Shown: piece after piece, positions 1 to 7,926 of the stretch
Numbering within the stretch: position 1 is the first letter of the stretch
Layout of the letters: each line of letters opens with the position of its first letter
Assembly (NCBI GenBank): GCA_030431555.1
Contig: JAUIIP010000005.1
Location: forward strand, 1-36,637
Source of the DNA: a bacterium
Lineage (GTDB): Bacteria > Bdellovibrionota_C > UBA2361 > SZUA-149 > JAGRAN01
Reading direction: 5' to 3'
Length of the DNA stretch: 36,637 nt
Notes under the pieces: model-generated
What the model saw: the letters and a program-made list of their open reading frames with translations, nothing else
Told to the model about the DNA's origin: nothing
Database searches by the model: none
Program-made: the position numbers and the translations under genes

Positions 1-292
1 GTTCAGGAGCAACACTCTGGGCAGTCATTAAATTTGCTGCGGGAGCAGAAGGTGGTTCAGTCGTCGCGGCAGCTGAGGAAGCTGAGGAGGAATCGACAAC
101 TGCTTGTTGCGGAGCAGCCTCTACCGTGGTCACGTCCGCCGGCACAGTCTCCGGGGCAGCTTCTTTAGAAGCCGCGTTTGAGGGCTCGGTAAAGTATGCT
201 GTCAGACTGTCGAGCACTCCTTCACGCACGAGTAGACCCGCGAGCAGTGCTCCCGAGATAAAAAACAGAGTATTTCGTACTATCGATTTCAC
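1..292 (-). CDS. N-terminal part of a membrane-anchored Ala/Pro/Thr-rich protein (cut by window edge)
   Basis: The reverse strand is open from a GTG at 292 to the window edge. It begins VKSIVRNTLFFISGALLAGL, a short basic start followed by one hydrophobic segment (about residues 7–20), which looks like a signal anchor. The rest is a low-complexity Ala/Ser/Thr/Pro/Glu-rich stretch, typical of a periplasmic linker in front of a globular domain (LysM, SPOR or TonB-like) that would lie outside the window. An in-frame stop lies seven codons upstream of the GTG, so this is the only reasonable start; the Shine-Dalgarno is weak (CAGG). The family cannot be named from this fragment. Anchored linker architecture: fairly sure; function: unknown. 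Confidence 0.5.
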   Translation of the reverse strand, partial: MKSIVRNTLFFISGALLAGLLVREGVLDSLTAYFTEPSNAASKEAAPETVPADVTTVEAAPQQAVVDSSSASSAAATTEPPSAPAANLMTAQSVAPE

Positions 293-501
293 AAAAGCTA
301 AGCCTGCGGAACTCTATTTTCCGACTAAGCTACTACAGGAATCAAGTGTTTTTGTCAAATTTAATAAGCAATTAGCGGTCTGAGAAACCTGCGAAAATGC
401 TCGCAACCGGGCACATGAATTGGAAGGATAGCGGCCCCAAGACCCCTTAATCAACTAGGGAATAAAATAATTTAGGAAAAACTTTTGTAAGCGTTGCTGC
501 T

Positions 502-990
502 CTAGTTCAGCGCCTTGCGGGCCATCTCAGCCACGGCTTTGTCACTGCTAGACTTCAGGCTGCGAGCATAAGGGAGGAATGACTTGTCTCGCTTACTGCG
601 TTCGATAGCTAACAGAGCAAGATTACGACGAATTTCCGGAGCGGGCACACTGTCAATATAAGTGGCGATAATCCCCGCAAGGCCGCGCATCTCGGGATTT
701 CGCATATCGGCCTCGAGCGCAGCGCTTACTTCTTCGCGGCTGGCGAAGCCAAGCAGCAGCTTCTCACTTCGAGTGGCGATAAACGGCTGAGAGTCGTCAT
801 GTCTTAGCTTCAGCAGCTCAGACACCAGCTTGTCCTCACTTCCGGCAAGCCTGACCAATTTCTCAGGTGGAGTGATTATATGGCGCACTGAGAGTGCGGT
901 ATACACCCTACTTCTGGGGGCAGCGCTCGCCGCGGCAGCGGTAGCGAGCAATACAACTAAAACTGATACAATCCCTGATCGAGCGTTCAT
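502..990 (-). CDS. Small secreted alpha-helical protein of unknown function
   Basis: This 162-residue protein starts with a clear Sec signal peptide: basic start, hydrophobic core VSVLVVLLATAAAA, and an ASA|A-type cleavage site near residue 23. The mature part is about 140 residues, rich in Leu, Arg, Ala and Ser, with no cysteines and no membrane segment. Regular helix-like spacing in the second half (RRNLALLAIERSKR, then SSSDKAVAEMARKAL) suggests stacked helices, perhaps HEAT-like, but this is inference. GGGG lies about six bases before the ATG. It is likely periplasmic. I do not recognise the family. Confidence 0.65.
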   Translation of the reverse strand: MNARSGIVSVLVVLLATAAAASAAPRSRVYTALSVRHIITPPEKLVRLAGSEDKLVSELLKLRHDDSQPFIATRSEKLLLGFASREEVSAALEADMRNPEMRGLAGIIATYIDSVPAPEIRRNLALLAIERSKRDKSFLPYARSLKSSSDKAVAEMARKALN

Positions 991-1065
991 ATAACCCCCA
1001 ATATCGATTTCACCGAGAGAGCCTTATCTAATCACGCCGCGCTCTCAATCACAACAGACCGAAAG

Positions 1066-1108
1066 AAAAACGAAAAACGGCTCGGAACCATAGGCCCCGA
1101 GCCGTTTT
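1066..1108 (-). terminator. Intrinsic terminator downstream of the HU-like gene
   Basis: A perfect 12-bp inverted repeat (74–85 against 97–108 after position 1000) reads on the reverse strand as AAAACGGCTCGG, an 11-base loop, then CCGAGCCGTTTT, followed by TCGTTTTTC. It lies 25 bases after the HU-like stop codon. The flanking A and T runs mean it could act in both directions. Confidence 0.8.
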
Positions 1109-1132
1109 AAAAGACTCGCTTCTGCGACGCGG

Positions 1133-1771
1133 CTAGAGGACTGCCTCTTTCAAAGCCTTATTCGCAGTAAAAGCTACCTTCTTCTTCGCAGGAATTTTAA
1201 TCGGCTCACGTGTAGCCGGATTAATCCCCATGCGTGCCTTGGTTCGGCGAACTTGCAGCTTTCCAAGACCAGGAAGCGGGATTTTGTAGCCGCCTTTTAG
1301 GCTTGCGTGCAGCATTCCAGCGAAGTTTTCGTAGAACTCTTTAGCTTCTTTACGCGAACCAAAGCCGCAGTAGTTCTGAATGCAATCGAAAAGTTCACTC
1401 TGTGTATACTGATTAGTTGCAGAGTTCTTGGGCTTCACAAGTACCGGCTTTTTAGGCGGAACTGGTGCAGCTTTCTTAGCCTCAACTTTCTTAGCCGCCG
1501 GAGCAGCTTTTTTAGCAGTCGACTTCTTAGTTGTTTTGCGCGCTGCCGGCTTTTTTGCGGCCGTCTTGCGTGCGGTTGTTTTCTTGCGTGCAGTCTTACT
1601 GGCAGTAGTCTTTTTGCGAGCAGTCTTCTTCGCCGCAGTCTTCTTGCGTGCTCCGGTTTTGCTCTTCGTAGACTTTTTAGCTGCTGGTTTCTTGCTCGCT
1701 GTGGTCTTCTTCTTGGCGGTCTTCTTACGCGCCGCCGTACTGCGTTTTGTTGCTTTTTTCTTGGTAGCCAC
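1133..1771 (-). CDS. HU-family DNA-binding protein with a long histone H1-like Lys/Ala tail
   Basis: A 212-residue nucleoid protein made of two parts. Residues 1–115 are almost entirely Lys, Ala, Thr, Arg and Ser, with repeated KKTAAKK, ARKKT and AAKK blocks like eukaryotic H1 tails, bacterial Hc1 or AlgP. Residues 120–212 form an HU/IHF fold: a helical dimerisation part (TQSELFDCIQNYCGFGSRKE), then the beta-arm signature INPATREPIKIPAKK and a C-terminal helix. HU proteins are usually about 90 residues, so the tail doubles the length. The start is GTG with AGAGGTG in front. The expected role is DNA compaction, with the tail binding DNA without sequence preference. It appears monocistronic, with its own terminator. 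Confidence 0.85.
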   Translation of the reverse strand: MATKKKATKRSTAARKKTAKKKTTASKKPAAKKSTKSKTGARKKTAAKKTARKKTTASKTARKKTTARKTAAKKPAARKTTKKSTAKKAAPAAKKVEAKKAAPVPPKKPVLVKPKNSATNQYTQSELFDCIQNYCGFGSRKEAKEFYENFAGMLHASLKGGYKIPLPGLGKLQVRRTKARMGINPATREPIKIPAKKKVAFTANKALKEAVL

Positions 1772-1945
1772 AGAGCACCTCTGTCTAATGGAATTGACTC
1801 ATCGTCCTAAAAAGGTCCGTAAATTCCGTTTACGACCTTCTTTTAAGTAAAAACAAAGCTAACAAAACCCTTCGTAAACGCTTGTGAACACAAGGTCAAG
1901 AGGCTTTAAACAGAAAAAACAATTTTTTTTACGCTGTCGCCGAAG

Positions 1946-1978
1946 CCGTTTGAGCCCCTATTCATGGGGTTCAAACGG
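1946..1978 (-). terminator. Strong hairpin just after the GT4 stop codon; possible terminator
   Basis: The 13-bp arms 1946–1958 and 1966–1978 (one G·U pair, 7-base loop) begin four bases past the stop of the glycosyltransferase gene. No T-run follows directly on the reverse strand, so it is not a canonical intrinsic terminator. It may instead protect the transcript end or work with Rho. Confidence 0.4.
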
Positions 1979-1981
1979 GGG

Positions 1982-3196
1982 TCAGCCTGCTACCGAGTTC
2001 GAAGCCGACTGGGAGTCGGCGGACTGATTGCGCAGCCGGCCGCCGCCGAGTTCACTAAATAAGCATTCGTAATCACTGGCTATCTTCTCCCAGGCGAAGT
2101 GCTGCTTAGCGCGCTGTCTCGCGGCACTGCGAGACTGCTGCAGGCGCCGCGGATCGCTCAGCAGACTGTGTAAAAGTTCGCAAAGCACTGCGCGATCGTT
2201 CTTCGGATAAACGTGTCCAGCGTCCGCTATTACCTCTGTGTTTTCCGGAGTTCCGTTTACTATTATGCAGTTCGCGTAGCCCATCGACTCGACCAAAGCG
2301 GGATGCGTTCCGCCTACTTCCGTAGCCTGAATGTAAATTGAAGCGCCCAATTGCAGCGCGGTATATTCGTCGCGAAACCGATAACCGGCAAAGACGACCT
2401 CCGCGCTGGCGGCTCGGTGCAAAGACTCGATATATGCCTTGGCGTAGGGGGCATCGCCGACAATCAGCAAAGGATACTGCCGCCTCACTTCCTCGGGCAG
2501 GCGATTAAACGCCTCTATAACGACATGTGCGTTATTTTCGGGCTCCAAACGGCTTACGAATAAAATGTATGAACCAGGGCTCACGTCGAGCTCAGCAAAC
2601 AGCGGATTGCCCTTTATTTCATCGAGATATTCACTTTTCCCCTCGGCTTTGGCGTCCGCAGCCGCCTCGGCACCTATTGAATGTCCGTAACGAATGACAG
2701 AGCTGTCCACTCCGTATTGCTGCTTATAATAGTCAGCTATCACATCCGCATCGGCGACAATGCGGCTCGCGAACCAAACCGAGCAGCGCTCGCCAAGCTG
2801 GTACCACATGCGGCCGAGTGAATTCCACTTCGCGCGGTGGCGCTCAATTCCATCTACGTTCACCGCCACCGGCAATCCGGCAAGCCGCAGCAGCCATACG
2901 AAAGGACTGTTGGCTGCATTGCAAACCAAGACCACATCCACTCGTTTAAAAAGCAAATGAAAGAAACTAAGCAGTGAGTGCAGCGGCGTCTCTAAATACT
3001 TATGTTTCGGGGCCGGTAACAGACAGATTTCGACGCCCTTATAATACTTCTCGTCGTAGTCAATTACGTGCTTGCGCCCGTAAACACGCACTTGATGACC
3101 GCGCTCGACCAGCCGCGCAGAAAGTTCTTCGGCGAATGTTTCAAAACCGCCGTAGCAGGCAGGAATGCCCCGCGTTCCGCAAATAGCAATCCGCAT
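1982..3196 (-). CDS. GT4 glycosyltransferase with DUF1972 N-terminus (rhamnosyltransferase-like)
   Basis: This 404-residue enzyme has the two-Rossmann GT-B plan. The N-terminus MRIAICGTRGIPACYGGFET is the DUF1972 signature of rhamnosyl- and related transferases for capsule or O-antigen synthesis. A donor-binding GT4 half follows, with VSRLEPENNAHVVIEAF near residues 214–230 and HPALVESMGYANCIIVNGTP near 298–317, which contains the conserved nucleotide-sugar Glu. No membrane segment is obvious, so it probably works at the inner face of the membrane on a lipid-linked sugar. The ATG at 3196 starts the family motif directly, although the Shine-Dalgarno is weak. A possibly structured region lies 100–195 bases upstream. 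Sugar specificity cannot be read from sequence. Confidence 0.85.
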   Translation of the reverse strand: MRIAICGTRGIPACYGGFETFAEELSARLVERGHQVRVYGRKHVIDYDEKYYKGVEICLLPAPKHKYLETPLHSLLSFFHLLFKRVDVVLVCNAANSPFVWLLRLAGLPVAVNVDGIERHRAKWNSLGRMWYQLGERCSVWFASRIVADADVIADYYKQQYGVDSSVIRYGHSIGAEAAADAKAEGKSEYLDEIKGNPLFAELDVSPGSYILFVSRLEPENNAHVVIEAFNRLPEEVRRQYPLLIVGDAPYAKAYIESLHRAASAEVVFAGYRFRDEYTALQLGASIYIQATEVGGTHPALVESMGYANCIIVNGTPENTEVIADAGHVYPKNDRAVLCELLHSLLSDPRRLQQSRSAARQRAKQHFAWEKIASDYECLFSELGGGRLRNQSADSQSASNSVAG

Positions 3197-3605
3197 TAGA
3201 TGGCTCTAAATAGACAAAGATGACAAAAATAAGAGATTTTAGCCTCTTATACGTTTCGGTTAAAGTTTCCGGCAAGTTACGACGTATCTCACCTTGGCGC
3301 CAGCGGCCTTTGTCCGGCTCTCCATCCTTGATGGAGCCACCGACGAGAACAGTAGGCATGACACCCAACCAAATCTGATCCGCTGGCGCCCTTTGTATCT
3401 GAGTCCCCTACATTGCAGATGGCTTGGCGAAGCACAACCAAAGTGCGATGTTTTCGCCTGACGCACTAGCTTGATATTGCGAAACAATCAGCTTAGCGAT
3501 AAGAAAAAGTGAAGCGAATCGTCGCGTTATGCGTCGAATGATTTGTTTGAGACTGAGCCGCCCGACGGGCAGCTCGATGGTTTAATCAATGCAAGGACCG
3601 TGTTC
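3197..3605. other. Divergent intergenic region between the GT4 and DsbA-like genes
   Basis: No convincing gene lies in these 409 bases; the open frames lack family signal and start codons with Shine-Dalgarno. The region holds the long inverted repeat described separately (3296–3390). A small GC-rich hairpin with core GCCC-GAC-GGGC, near 3555–3577, lies about 30 bases before the DsbA-like start. Promoters for both flanking genes must be here, but I could not fix clear -35/-10 pairs. Confidence 0.5.
3296..3390 (-). ncRNA. Candidate structured leader or small RNA upstream of the GT4 gene
   Basis: A perfect 11-bp inverted repeat (GGCGCCAGCGG at 3296–3306, CCGCTGGCGCC at 3380–3390) closes a 73-base interior. 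On the reverse strand the interior holds a second hairpin, GGCTCCATC-AAG-GATGGAGAGCC, with nine pairs and a 2-base bulge, itself flanked by GTCGG and CCGGAC. This nested layout about 100 bases before the start codon is what a riboswitch or cis-regulatory leader looks like. I matched it to no known class, and transcription is not shown. It could also be a small inverted-repeat element. Confidence 0.4.
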
Positions 3606-4388
3606 ATGAATCGCATGTTTTCAAAACACCTTACGACAGCCGCCTGCGCAGGCGTGCTTCTAATCGCGAGCCTCCCGCAGCCAGCGGCCGCGATGGACCA
3701 AGACGCTTTCGACAAAATGATGGATTCCTATCTTGAGAGCGACGAAAACCTAGAGAAGGTTGGGAATGCGCTTGAGAAGTTCTTTCGCAAGAAGCGCGAG
3801 CAACAGCAGAAACTCGCCGAGCAGCAGGAAGCTCAGCGCATGGAAGAGCAGTTCAGCAACCCGGTTAAGATCGATATCGCCGGCAGCCCTGTGACCGGAA
3901 ATCCAAACGCAAGTATCACGGTAGTCGAGTTTTCAGACTTTCAGTGCCCGTTCTGCAAGCGCGGCAACCAAGTCATGAAGGATCTGCTCAAGGAATACCC
4001 GGACGACGTAAAGGTCGTGTTCAAGCACTTGCCATTGCCGTTTCACCAACAAGCTAAACCCGCTGCGGTAGCTTCGCTTGCGGCGCATGAGCAGGGTAAA
4101 TTCTGGGAGTTTCATGACGAGCTCTTCGAAAACCAAGAGTCTTTAACTGAAGAGAAATTCATTGAGATTGCTACTAAGCTCGAAATGGATGTCGATAAAT
4201 TCAAAGAAGACCTTAAGAGCGAGAAGTTCGAGAAAAAGGTCGCTGACGACATGGCGGTCGCAACTCAGCTAGGCGTGCGCGGAACACCCGGATTCTTCGT
4301 GAACGGAGTTCAAGTGCGTGGTGCTAGGCCGCTGCCTTACTTCAAGGAGCTCGTCGAGAAGTGGAAAGAGCGCATGGCTAAGAACTAG
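3606..4388 (+). CDS. DsbA-family thiol-disulfide oxidoreductase with a coiled-coil spacer
   Basis: This exported protein is 260 residues from the ATG at 3606, chosen because AAGGA lies about nine bases upstream and the signal peptide begins there; a longer frame from 3543 lacks support. Residues 1–29 are a Sec signal (cleavage near PAAA). Residues 45–85 are a charged Lys/Glu/Gln helix, probably coiled coil. The thioredoxin fold then carries CPFC at 114–117 after FSDFQ, and the cis-proline loop RGTPGFFVNG with Pro228. This is the Thioredoxin_4/BdbD-like layout, so oxidation or isomerisation of periplasmic disulfides is expected. Cys-rich pseudopilins encoded further along are plausible substrates, but that is inference. 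A terminator follows 30 bases later. Confidence 0.88.
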   Translation: MNRMFSKHLTTAACAGVLLIASLPQPAAAMDQDAFDKMMDSYLESDENLEKVGNALEKFFRKKREQQQKLAEQQEAQRMEEQFSNPVKIDIAGSPVTGNPNASITVVEFSDFQCPFCKRGNQVMKDLLKEYPDDVKVVFKHLPLPFHQQAKPAAVASLAAHEQGKFWEFHDELFENQESLTEEKFIEIATKLEMDVDKFKEDLKSEKFEKKVADDMAVATQLGVRGTPGFFVNGVQVRGARPLPYFKELVEKWKERMAKN

Positions 4389-4417
4389 CCAAGCTCTCTG
4401 GAATTAGACAGGTTTCA

Positions 4418-4453
4418 AAGCCGGGGGTGAAGACCAAACCCCCGGCTTTTTTT
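4418..4453 (+). terminator. Intrinsic terminator after the DsbA-like gene
   Basis: AAAGCCGGGG (4418–4427) pairs with CCCCGGCTTT (4440–4449), a 10-bp stem with a 12-base loop, followed by a run of T. It begins 30 bases after the stop codon. Confidence 0.9.
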
Positions 4454-4630
4454 ATGCAATCTCTACCATCACCATTTGGTTCCTCCCGATTGCTCCAGGT
4501 CTGAACAAATTCGGCATGGATTGTGCAATTCAATGAATGAAGATTGATTTCTAAGTGTTTTGCAAGGCTTAGAACAATTTGGTGCTCTCGTACGGAGCGC
4601 AACTCGAATATCTACAACTGGAGTGCAGCA

Positions 4631-5254
4631 ATGAACAGCCGCAGCTTTGCCGGCAAAGGCCTTGGCGCAAGTAAAGGCTCAGCAGAGATACCAGCCATAC
4701 TAGGCGGCCTATCAGGGACGCTAGGCGCTGACCTAGCATCGGCGACTAGCTTACCTCCGGTGCTCCTAGTCGCCCTGATAGCAGTGACCTCAGTCATTTT
4801 GCTGTCAGTAGTCGGCTACTACATCCATATGCTGGTGCTTGGCGGCTCCTCAAAGAAGCAATTGCGACGCGCTTTTCAAAGCCGACTTTATCCTCTGGAG
4901 CAGTTGGTTGAGGAAGCAAAAGCCGAAATCTGGCGCTTCGAGACCACTCTCGATTCAGGCACTACGTCGATATCGCCGCACTGCATCACACTAGTTTCTA
5001 CCCTGAGACGAATTGTCCTTTCAGCAGACAACCATCTGCGTATGATACGCAAGCTTGCGGAGCATGGCGGGCACTCGCAGCTATTGATAGCGGAGGAAAA
5101 GCTCACCTCCGCCGTTCCGATGCGCGACAATTGCCTAGAAGCCTTAATCGATGAGGACCCTCTGCCGGTCCGAGCCATTGAGGACTGGGTGCCCCATATC
5201 TGTTCACTGATCGACGAAATAGACCACGGCCTCAGCCACCGTATCGCCGCCTAA
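4631..5254 (+). CDS. Single-span membrane protein of unknown function
   Basis: The protein is 207 residues from the ATG at 4631, preferred because GGAG lies seven bases upstream; an earlier in-frame ATG at 4544 has no Shine-Dalgarno. Residues 1–40 are Gly/Ser/Ala-rich. One strong membrane segment follows (about 42–71, LPPVLLVALIAVTSVILLSV and on through GYYIHMLVL). After the basic segment GGSSKKQLRRAFQSR comes a roughly 130-residue helical domain with LVEEAKAEIWRFETTL and LRRIVLSADNHLRMIRKLAE, containing three cysteines. By the positive-inside rule the domain is likely cytoplasmic. I do not recognise the family. It converges with the sugar transferase gene at 5294. Confidence 0.65.
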   Translation: MNSRSFAGKGLGASKGSAEIPAILGGLSGTLGADLASATSLPPVLLVALIAVTSVILLSVVGYYIHMLVLGGSSKKQLRRAFQSRLYPLEQLVEEAKAEIWRFETTLDSGTTSISPHCITLVSTLRRIVLSADNHLRMIRKLAEHGGHSQLLIAEEKLTSAVPMRDNCLEALIDEDPLPVRAIEDWVPHICSLIDEIDHGLSHRIAA

Positions 5255-5293
5255 CATTAACAGTAAAGCTTGCGCGACTTGAAGCAAGGCGTG

Positions 5294-6820
5294 CTAGCGC
5301 GCACCTGAGCCGGATAGCACGGCAGGAATGGTTTTCAACAGCAGCTCGAAGTCCTTCTTCAGCGACCAGTTGTCGATGTACTCCAGATCCAACTTCGCCC
5401 ATTGCTCGAAATCTGGAATTTCGTTGCGGCCGCTGACCTGCCAGGTGCAGGTAAGACCCGGACGCATACTCAGTCGGCGGCGCTGCTTGCGCATGTAGAG
5501 CGAAACCTCTTCCGGCAACGGAGGCCTCGGGCCGACCAGGCTCATGTGTCCGACAAGAACGTTAAAAAGCTGCGGCAGCTCATCGATGCTGTATTTCCTG
5601 ATAAGTCGACCAAACCGCGTAACGCGCGGGTCATCGCTCATTTTAAATACCGGCCCCTGCATCTCATTGTGCTCGCGCAGCTCATCGAGCATCTTGTCTG
5701 CACCGAGCTTCATCGAGCGAAATTTTAACAAAATAAAGGTTCTGCCATTCAGACCCATTCTTCTTTGCTTAAAGAATACCGGCCCGGGACTGCTGAGCTT
5801 GATGATCAGCGCCGTAAGCAGAAATATCGGGGACAGAATCACAAGCAGAACTGCAGAAACAACGACGTCTATCACTCGCTTTAAGGCTAGGCGCGAGGTG
5901 TCTCCGGGCGAAGGTCGGTAGTGAATCAGCGGAATCGAACCAAAGTAACTGGTGTCCGAGTTCTGGATGCCCAGCGCAAAAAAGTCAGCGGCGAGAGTAA
6001 CCCCTACCCCCTCGTCGACGGCAATCTCTGCAAGCTCTTTTACATAAGGTGCGTAGAGCATAGGATCGGTGAAAAGCACCTCATCAACAGCGTGTTTCTT
6101 TAGCGCTGCTTCAAAAGTGTTGGCATCAGCTACGACTCTGGCCGGCAAGTCATAAACCATTGAAGTCTCACCTGCACTTTGCATCTTGGAAAAGATTCTG
6201 TAGGACTGCCCTCGGATCTCATCGAGATCAGCCTCGGCTTCTATTCGTCCGCGCAGATCGACAAAGCCGACGACTCTTATACCGAGTTCAGGCTGGCGTA
6301 CGATTTCGGTGTGAATATCTCGAGCCTGCTTTCCGGTGCCGACTATCAGCACGTTGCGAAAGTTCTTCCCGCGCACCCGGTAATAGCGAAGCAGTCTAAG
6401 AACTAATACGCGCTCACAAAAGTGTGAAGCCGCACAAAGCCCACAAAAAATCCCCAACAGGCTTCGGCTGGGATCCATCTTTAAAAGAAAGAACACTGCG
6501 CCGGTCGAGAAAAACACAATCAGCGAACTTAGCAGGCTAACTCGCAAAATCTGCCAGACTGAACTAAAGCGCATACTTCGATACGCACCGAGAGTGCTTA
6601 GCACTGCATTGTAGAGCGGCAGAACTATACCCAGCAGGACAAAATAGTCCTCAACCGGGCCAAGCGGCAGGCTCTCAAGCGACACGGATGCGCCGAGCGA
6701 CTGAGCCAACTGAATAATTTGATCGCGCAGACGATAAGCCAGGAAGAAACAGGCTATTATCAGCAGGTTGTCTGCGACGCGCTCGATTCGCGAAATCAAT
6801 TTCCAGTGCGTCTTAAGCAC
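5294..6820 (-). CDS. Polyprenyl-phosphate sugar-1-phosphate transferase (WbaP/WcaJ/EpsE type)
   Basis: This 508-residue enzyme should start glycan assembly by moving a hexose-1-phosphate from a nucleotide sugar to undecaprenyl phosphate. The N-terminal 150 residues carry about four or five membrane spans, then a Rossmann-like CoA_binding_3 domain (NVLIVGTGKQARDIHTEIVR, about 156–175). The C-terminal bacterial sugar transferase domain has an entry helix (KRVIDVVVSAVLLVILSP), SSPGPVFFKQRRMGLNGRTF, LLKFRSMKLGAD, SIDELPQLFNVLVGHMSLVG with the catalytic Asp-Glu pair, and RPGLTCTWQVSGRNEIPDFE. The start is GTG with AGGAGA six bases upstream. Length and domain order are normal for the family. It is the first committed enzyme of the neighbouring glycan locus. 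Confidence 0.92.
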   Translation of the reverse strand: MLKTHWKLISRIERVADNLLIIACFFLAYRLRDQIIQLAQSLGASVSLESLPLGPVEDYFVLLGIVLPLYNAVLSTLGAYRSMRFSSVWQILRVSLLSSLIVFFSTGAVFFLLKMDPSRSLLGIFCGLCAASHFCERVLVLRLLRYYRVRGKNFRNVLIVGTGKQARDIHTEIVRQPELGIRVVGFVDLRGRIEAEADLDEIRGQSYRIFSKMQSAGETSMVYDLPARVVADANTFEAALKKHAVDEVLFTDPMLYAPYVKELAEIAVDEGVGVTLAADFFALGIQNSDTSYFGSIPLIHYRPSPGDTSRLALKRVIDVVVSAVLLVILSPIFLLTALIIKLSSPGPVFFKQRRMGLNGRTFILLKFRSMKLGADKMLDELREHNEMQGPVFKMSDDPRVTRFGRLIRKYSIDELPQLFNVLVGHMSLVGPRPPLPEEVSLYMRKQRRRLSMRPGLTCTWQVSGRNEIPDFEQWAKLDLEYIDNWSLKKDFELLLKTIPAVLSGSGAR

Positions 6821-6950
6821 AAAGATTCTCCTGCCGAAGGCCTAAAGCAGGTAAATTTATCATAAATTGACTTAGATATCACCACACTTTTCTTGTTTGA
6901 TATTAAAAGCTTAGCTAAAAAGCATATAGGATTAAGCCGCGGAGAGGGTC
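6821..6950. promoter_or_regulatory. AT-rich divergent promoter region of the glycan locus
   Basis: The 130 bases between the leftward sugar transferase and the rightward GT2 gene are distinctly AT-rich (many TATCAT, TTGAT and TAAAA motifs). A TTGACT at about 6864 and a reverse-strand TATGAT near 6857–6862 are possible promoter pieces, but neither has a well-spaced partner, so I claim only that promoters for both directions should be here. Confidence 0.4.
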
Positions 6951-7850
6951 TTGTACTACCTTAAACAACAGGTTCACCACTTCCAGGACAATGCCGAGCT
7001 CGAAGCTGCTTTGATTTCGGTAGTGATTCCGGTTTACCCGGCAAAGTCGGCGCAGCTTGAGCTGGTAATCGAACAGGTCAAGCTGCAGGACTACCGGCGG
7101 CTAGAGATTATCGTCGTCAAGAACGGAGCGTTTGAAATCTGCTCAGACGCCGACGGCAAGACGCTTCGAACCTTCGAAATAGAGCGCAATGTCGGCGCGG
7201 CCTACGCGCGAAACTTAGGCGCCAAGCACGCCCGTGGAGAAATTCTATGGTTCGTCGATTCGGATTTGGACTCAATTAAGCCGGACTGTGCGAAGATAGG
7301 AGCACAGACACTCGCGGAAAATCCTGACATTGGAATAGTCGGAGGAATCATCTTTCCGACTGCAGAGGGTAATGTGCTCACAATTGGAAGGCAGCGAGTT
7401 GTCGCGGTAGAAGGCGACGAAACGAAAATAATAGACGACGATTTCTCCAACACGGCCTGCGCGTTCGTGCGCACTCGAGATTTCAAGCGTATCGGCGGCT
7501 TTGCAGATTTTATCGAATATCCCTTCGATGATGTAGATTTAGGATTTAAGTTCAGAGCAGCAGGATTTCGCTGCACCGGAATTGCGGCCTGCTCCGGTGT
7601 GCATCCGCTGCACAGCGGCCGAGCGAGCGTTTTTCATGAGTTCATGAGCTTCCATAACATGCTGGTCCATCTATTCATCAGCTACTCCGCGGCTGGGTTC
7701 GCGAAGCTTTTTGCCAAAAAAGCCCGCCAGGGATTTCGTTTGTCCCCTCCTAGCTTCGAGCTGACGTTAGTCGAACGAATCTCAGCTCTGGGAAGCTTGC
7801 CGGCATGTGCCTCGCTGCCCCTTACCTGGTCCTGCACAGCGCTAAGCTGA
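6951..7850 (+). CDS. Family 2 glycosyltransferase
   Basis: This 299-residue GT-A enzyme starts at TTG with GGAGAGG four to ten bases upstream; there is no better ATG. It has the opening strand LISVVIPVYPAKSAQLELVI (residues 21–40), the donor segment FEIERNVGAAYARNLGAKHA, the metal-binding DSD in ILWFVDSDLDS, and the acceptor-side GGFADFIEYPFDDVDLGFKF. The last 60 residues are less typical and no membrane helix is obvious. It likely adds a sugar to a lipid-linked intermediate at the cytoplasmic face. A 76-base gap separates it from the co-directional radical SAM gene, so the two are probably one operon. Sugar specificity is unknown. Confidence 0.88.
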   Translation: MYYLKQQVHHFQDNAELEAALISVVIPVYPAKSAQLELVIEQVKLQDYRRLEIIVVKNGAFEICSDADGKTLRTFEIERNVGAAYARNLGAKHARGEILWFVDSDLDSIKPDCAKIGAQTLAENPDIGIVGGIIFPTAEGNVLTIGRQRVVAVEGDETKIIDDDFSNTACAFVRTRDFKRIGGFADFIEYPFDDVDLGFKFRAAGFRCTGIAACSGVHPLHSGRASVFHEFMSFHNMLVHLFISYSAAGFAKLFAKKARQGFRLSPPSFELTLVERISALGSLPACASLPLTWSCTALS

Positions 7851-7926
7851 TGCAGTTAAGGCGAACTCGACAAGCCCAACTGACCGACTTACAATGAAAT
7901 TCAACGCGAAGGTTTAAGTAAGGGAT

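Noticed and set aside
126-383. Rightward 85-residue frame at the window start
   Set aside because: The leftward frame has a signal-anchor and linker composition; this frame has neither a ribosome site nor a recognisable fold.
1307-1850. Hydrophobic rightward frames over the HU/H1-like gene
   Set aside because: Complement of Lys/Ala codons gives Phe/Leu/Ala-rich frames; no ribosome site and no family signal.
3141-3487. Two leftward frames of 75 residues upstream of the GT4 gene
   Set aside because: No signal peptide, no domain, no ribosome site, and they run through the strongly structured inverted repeat.
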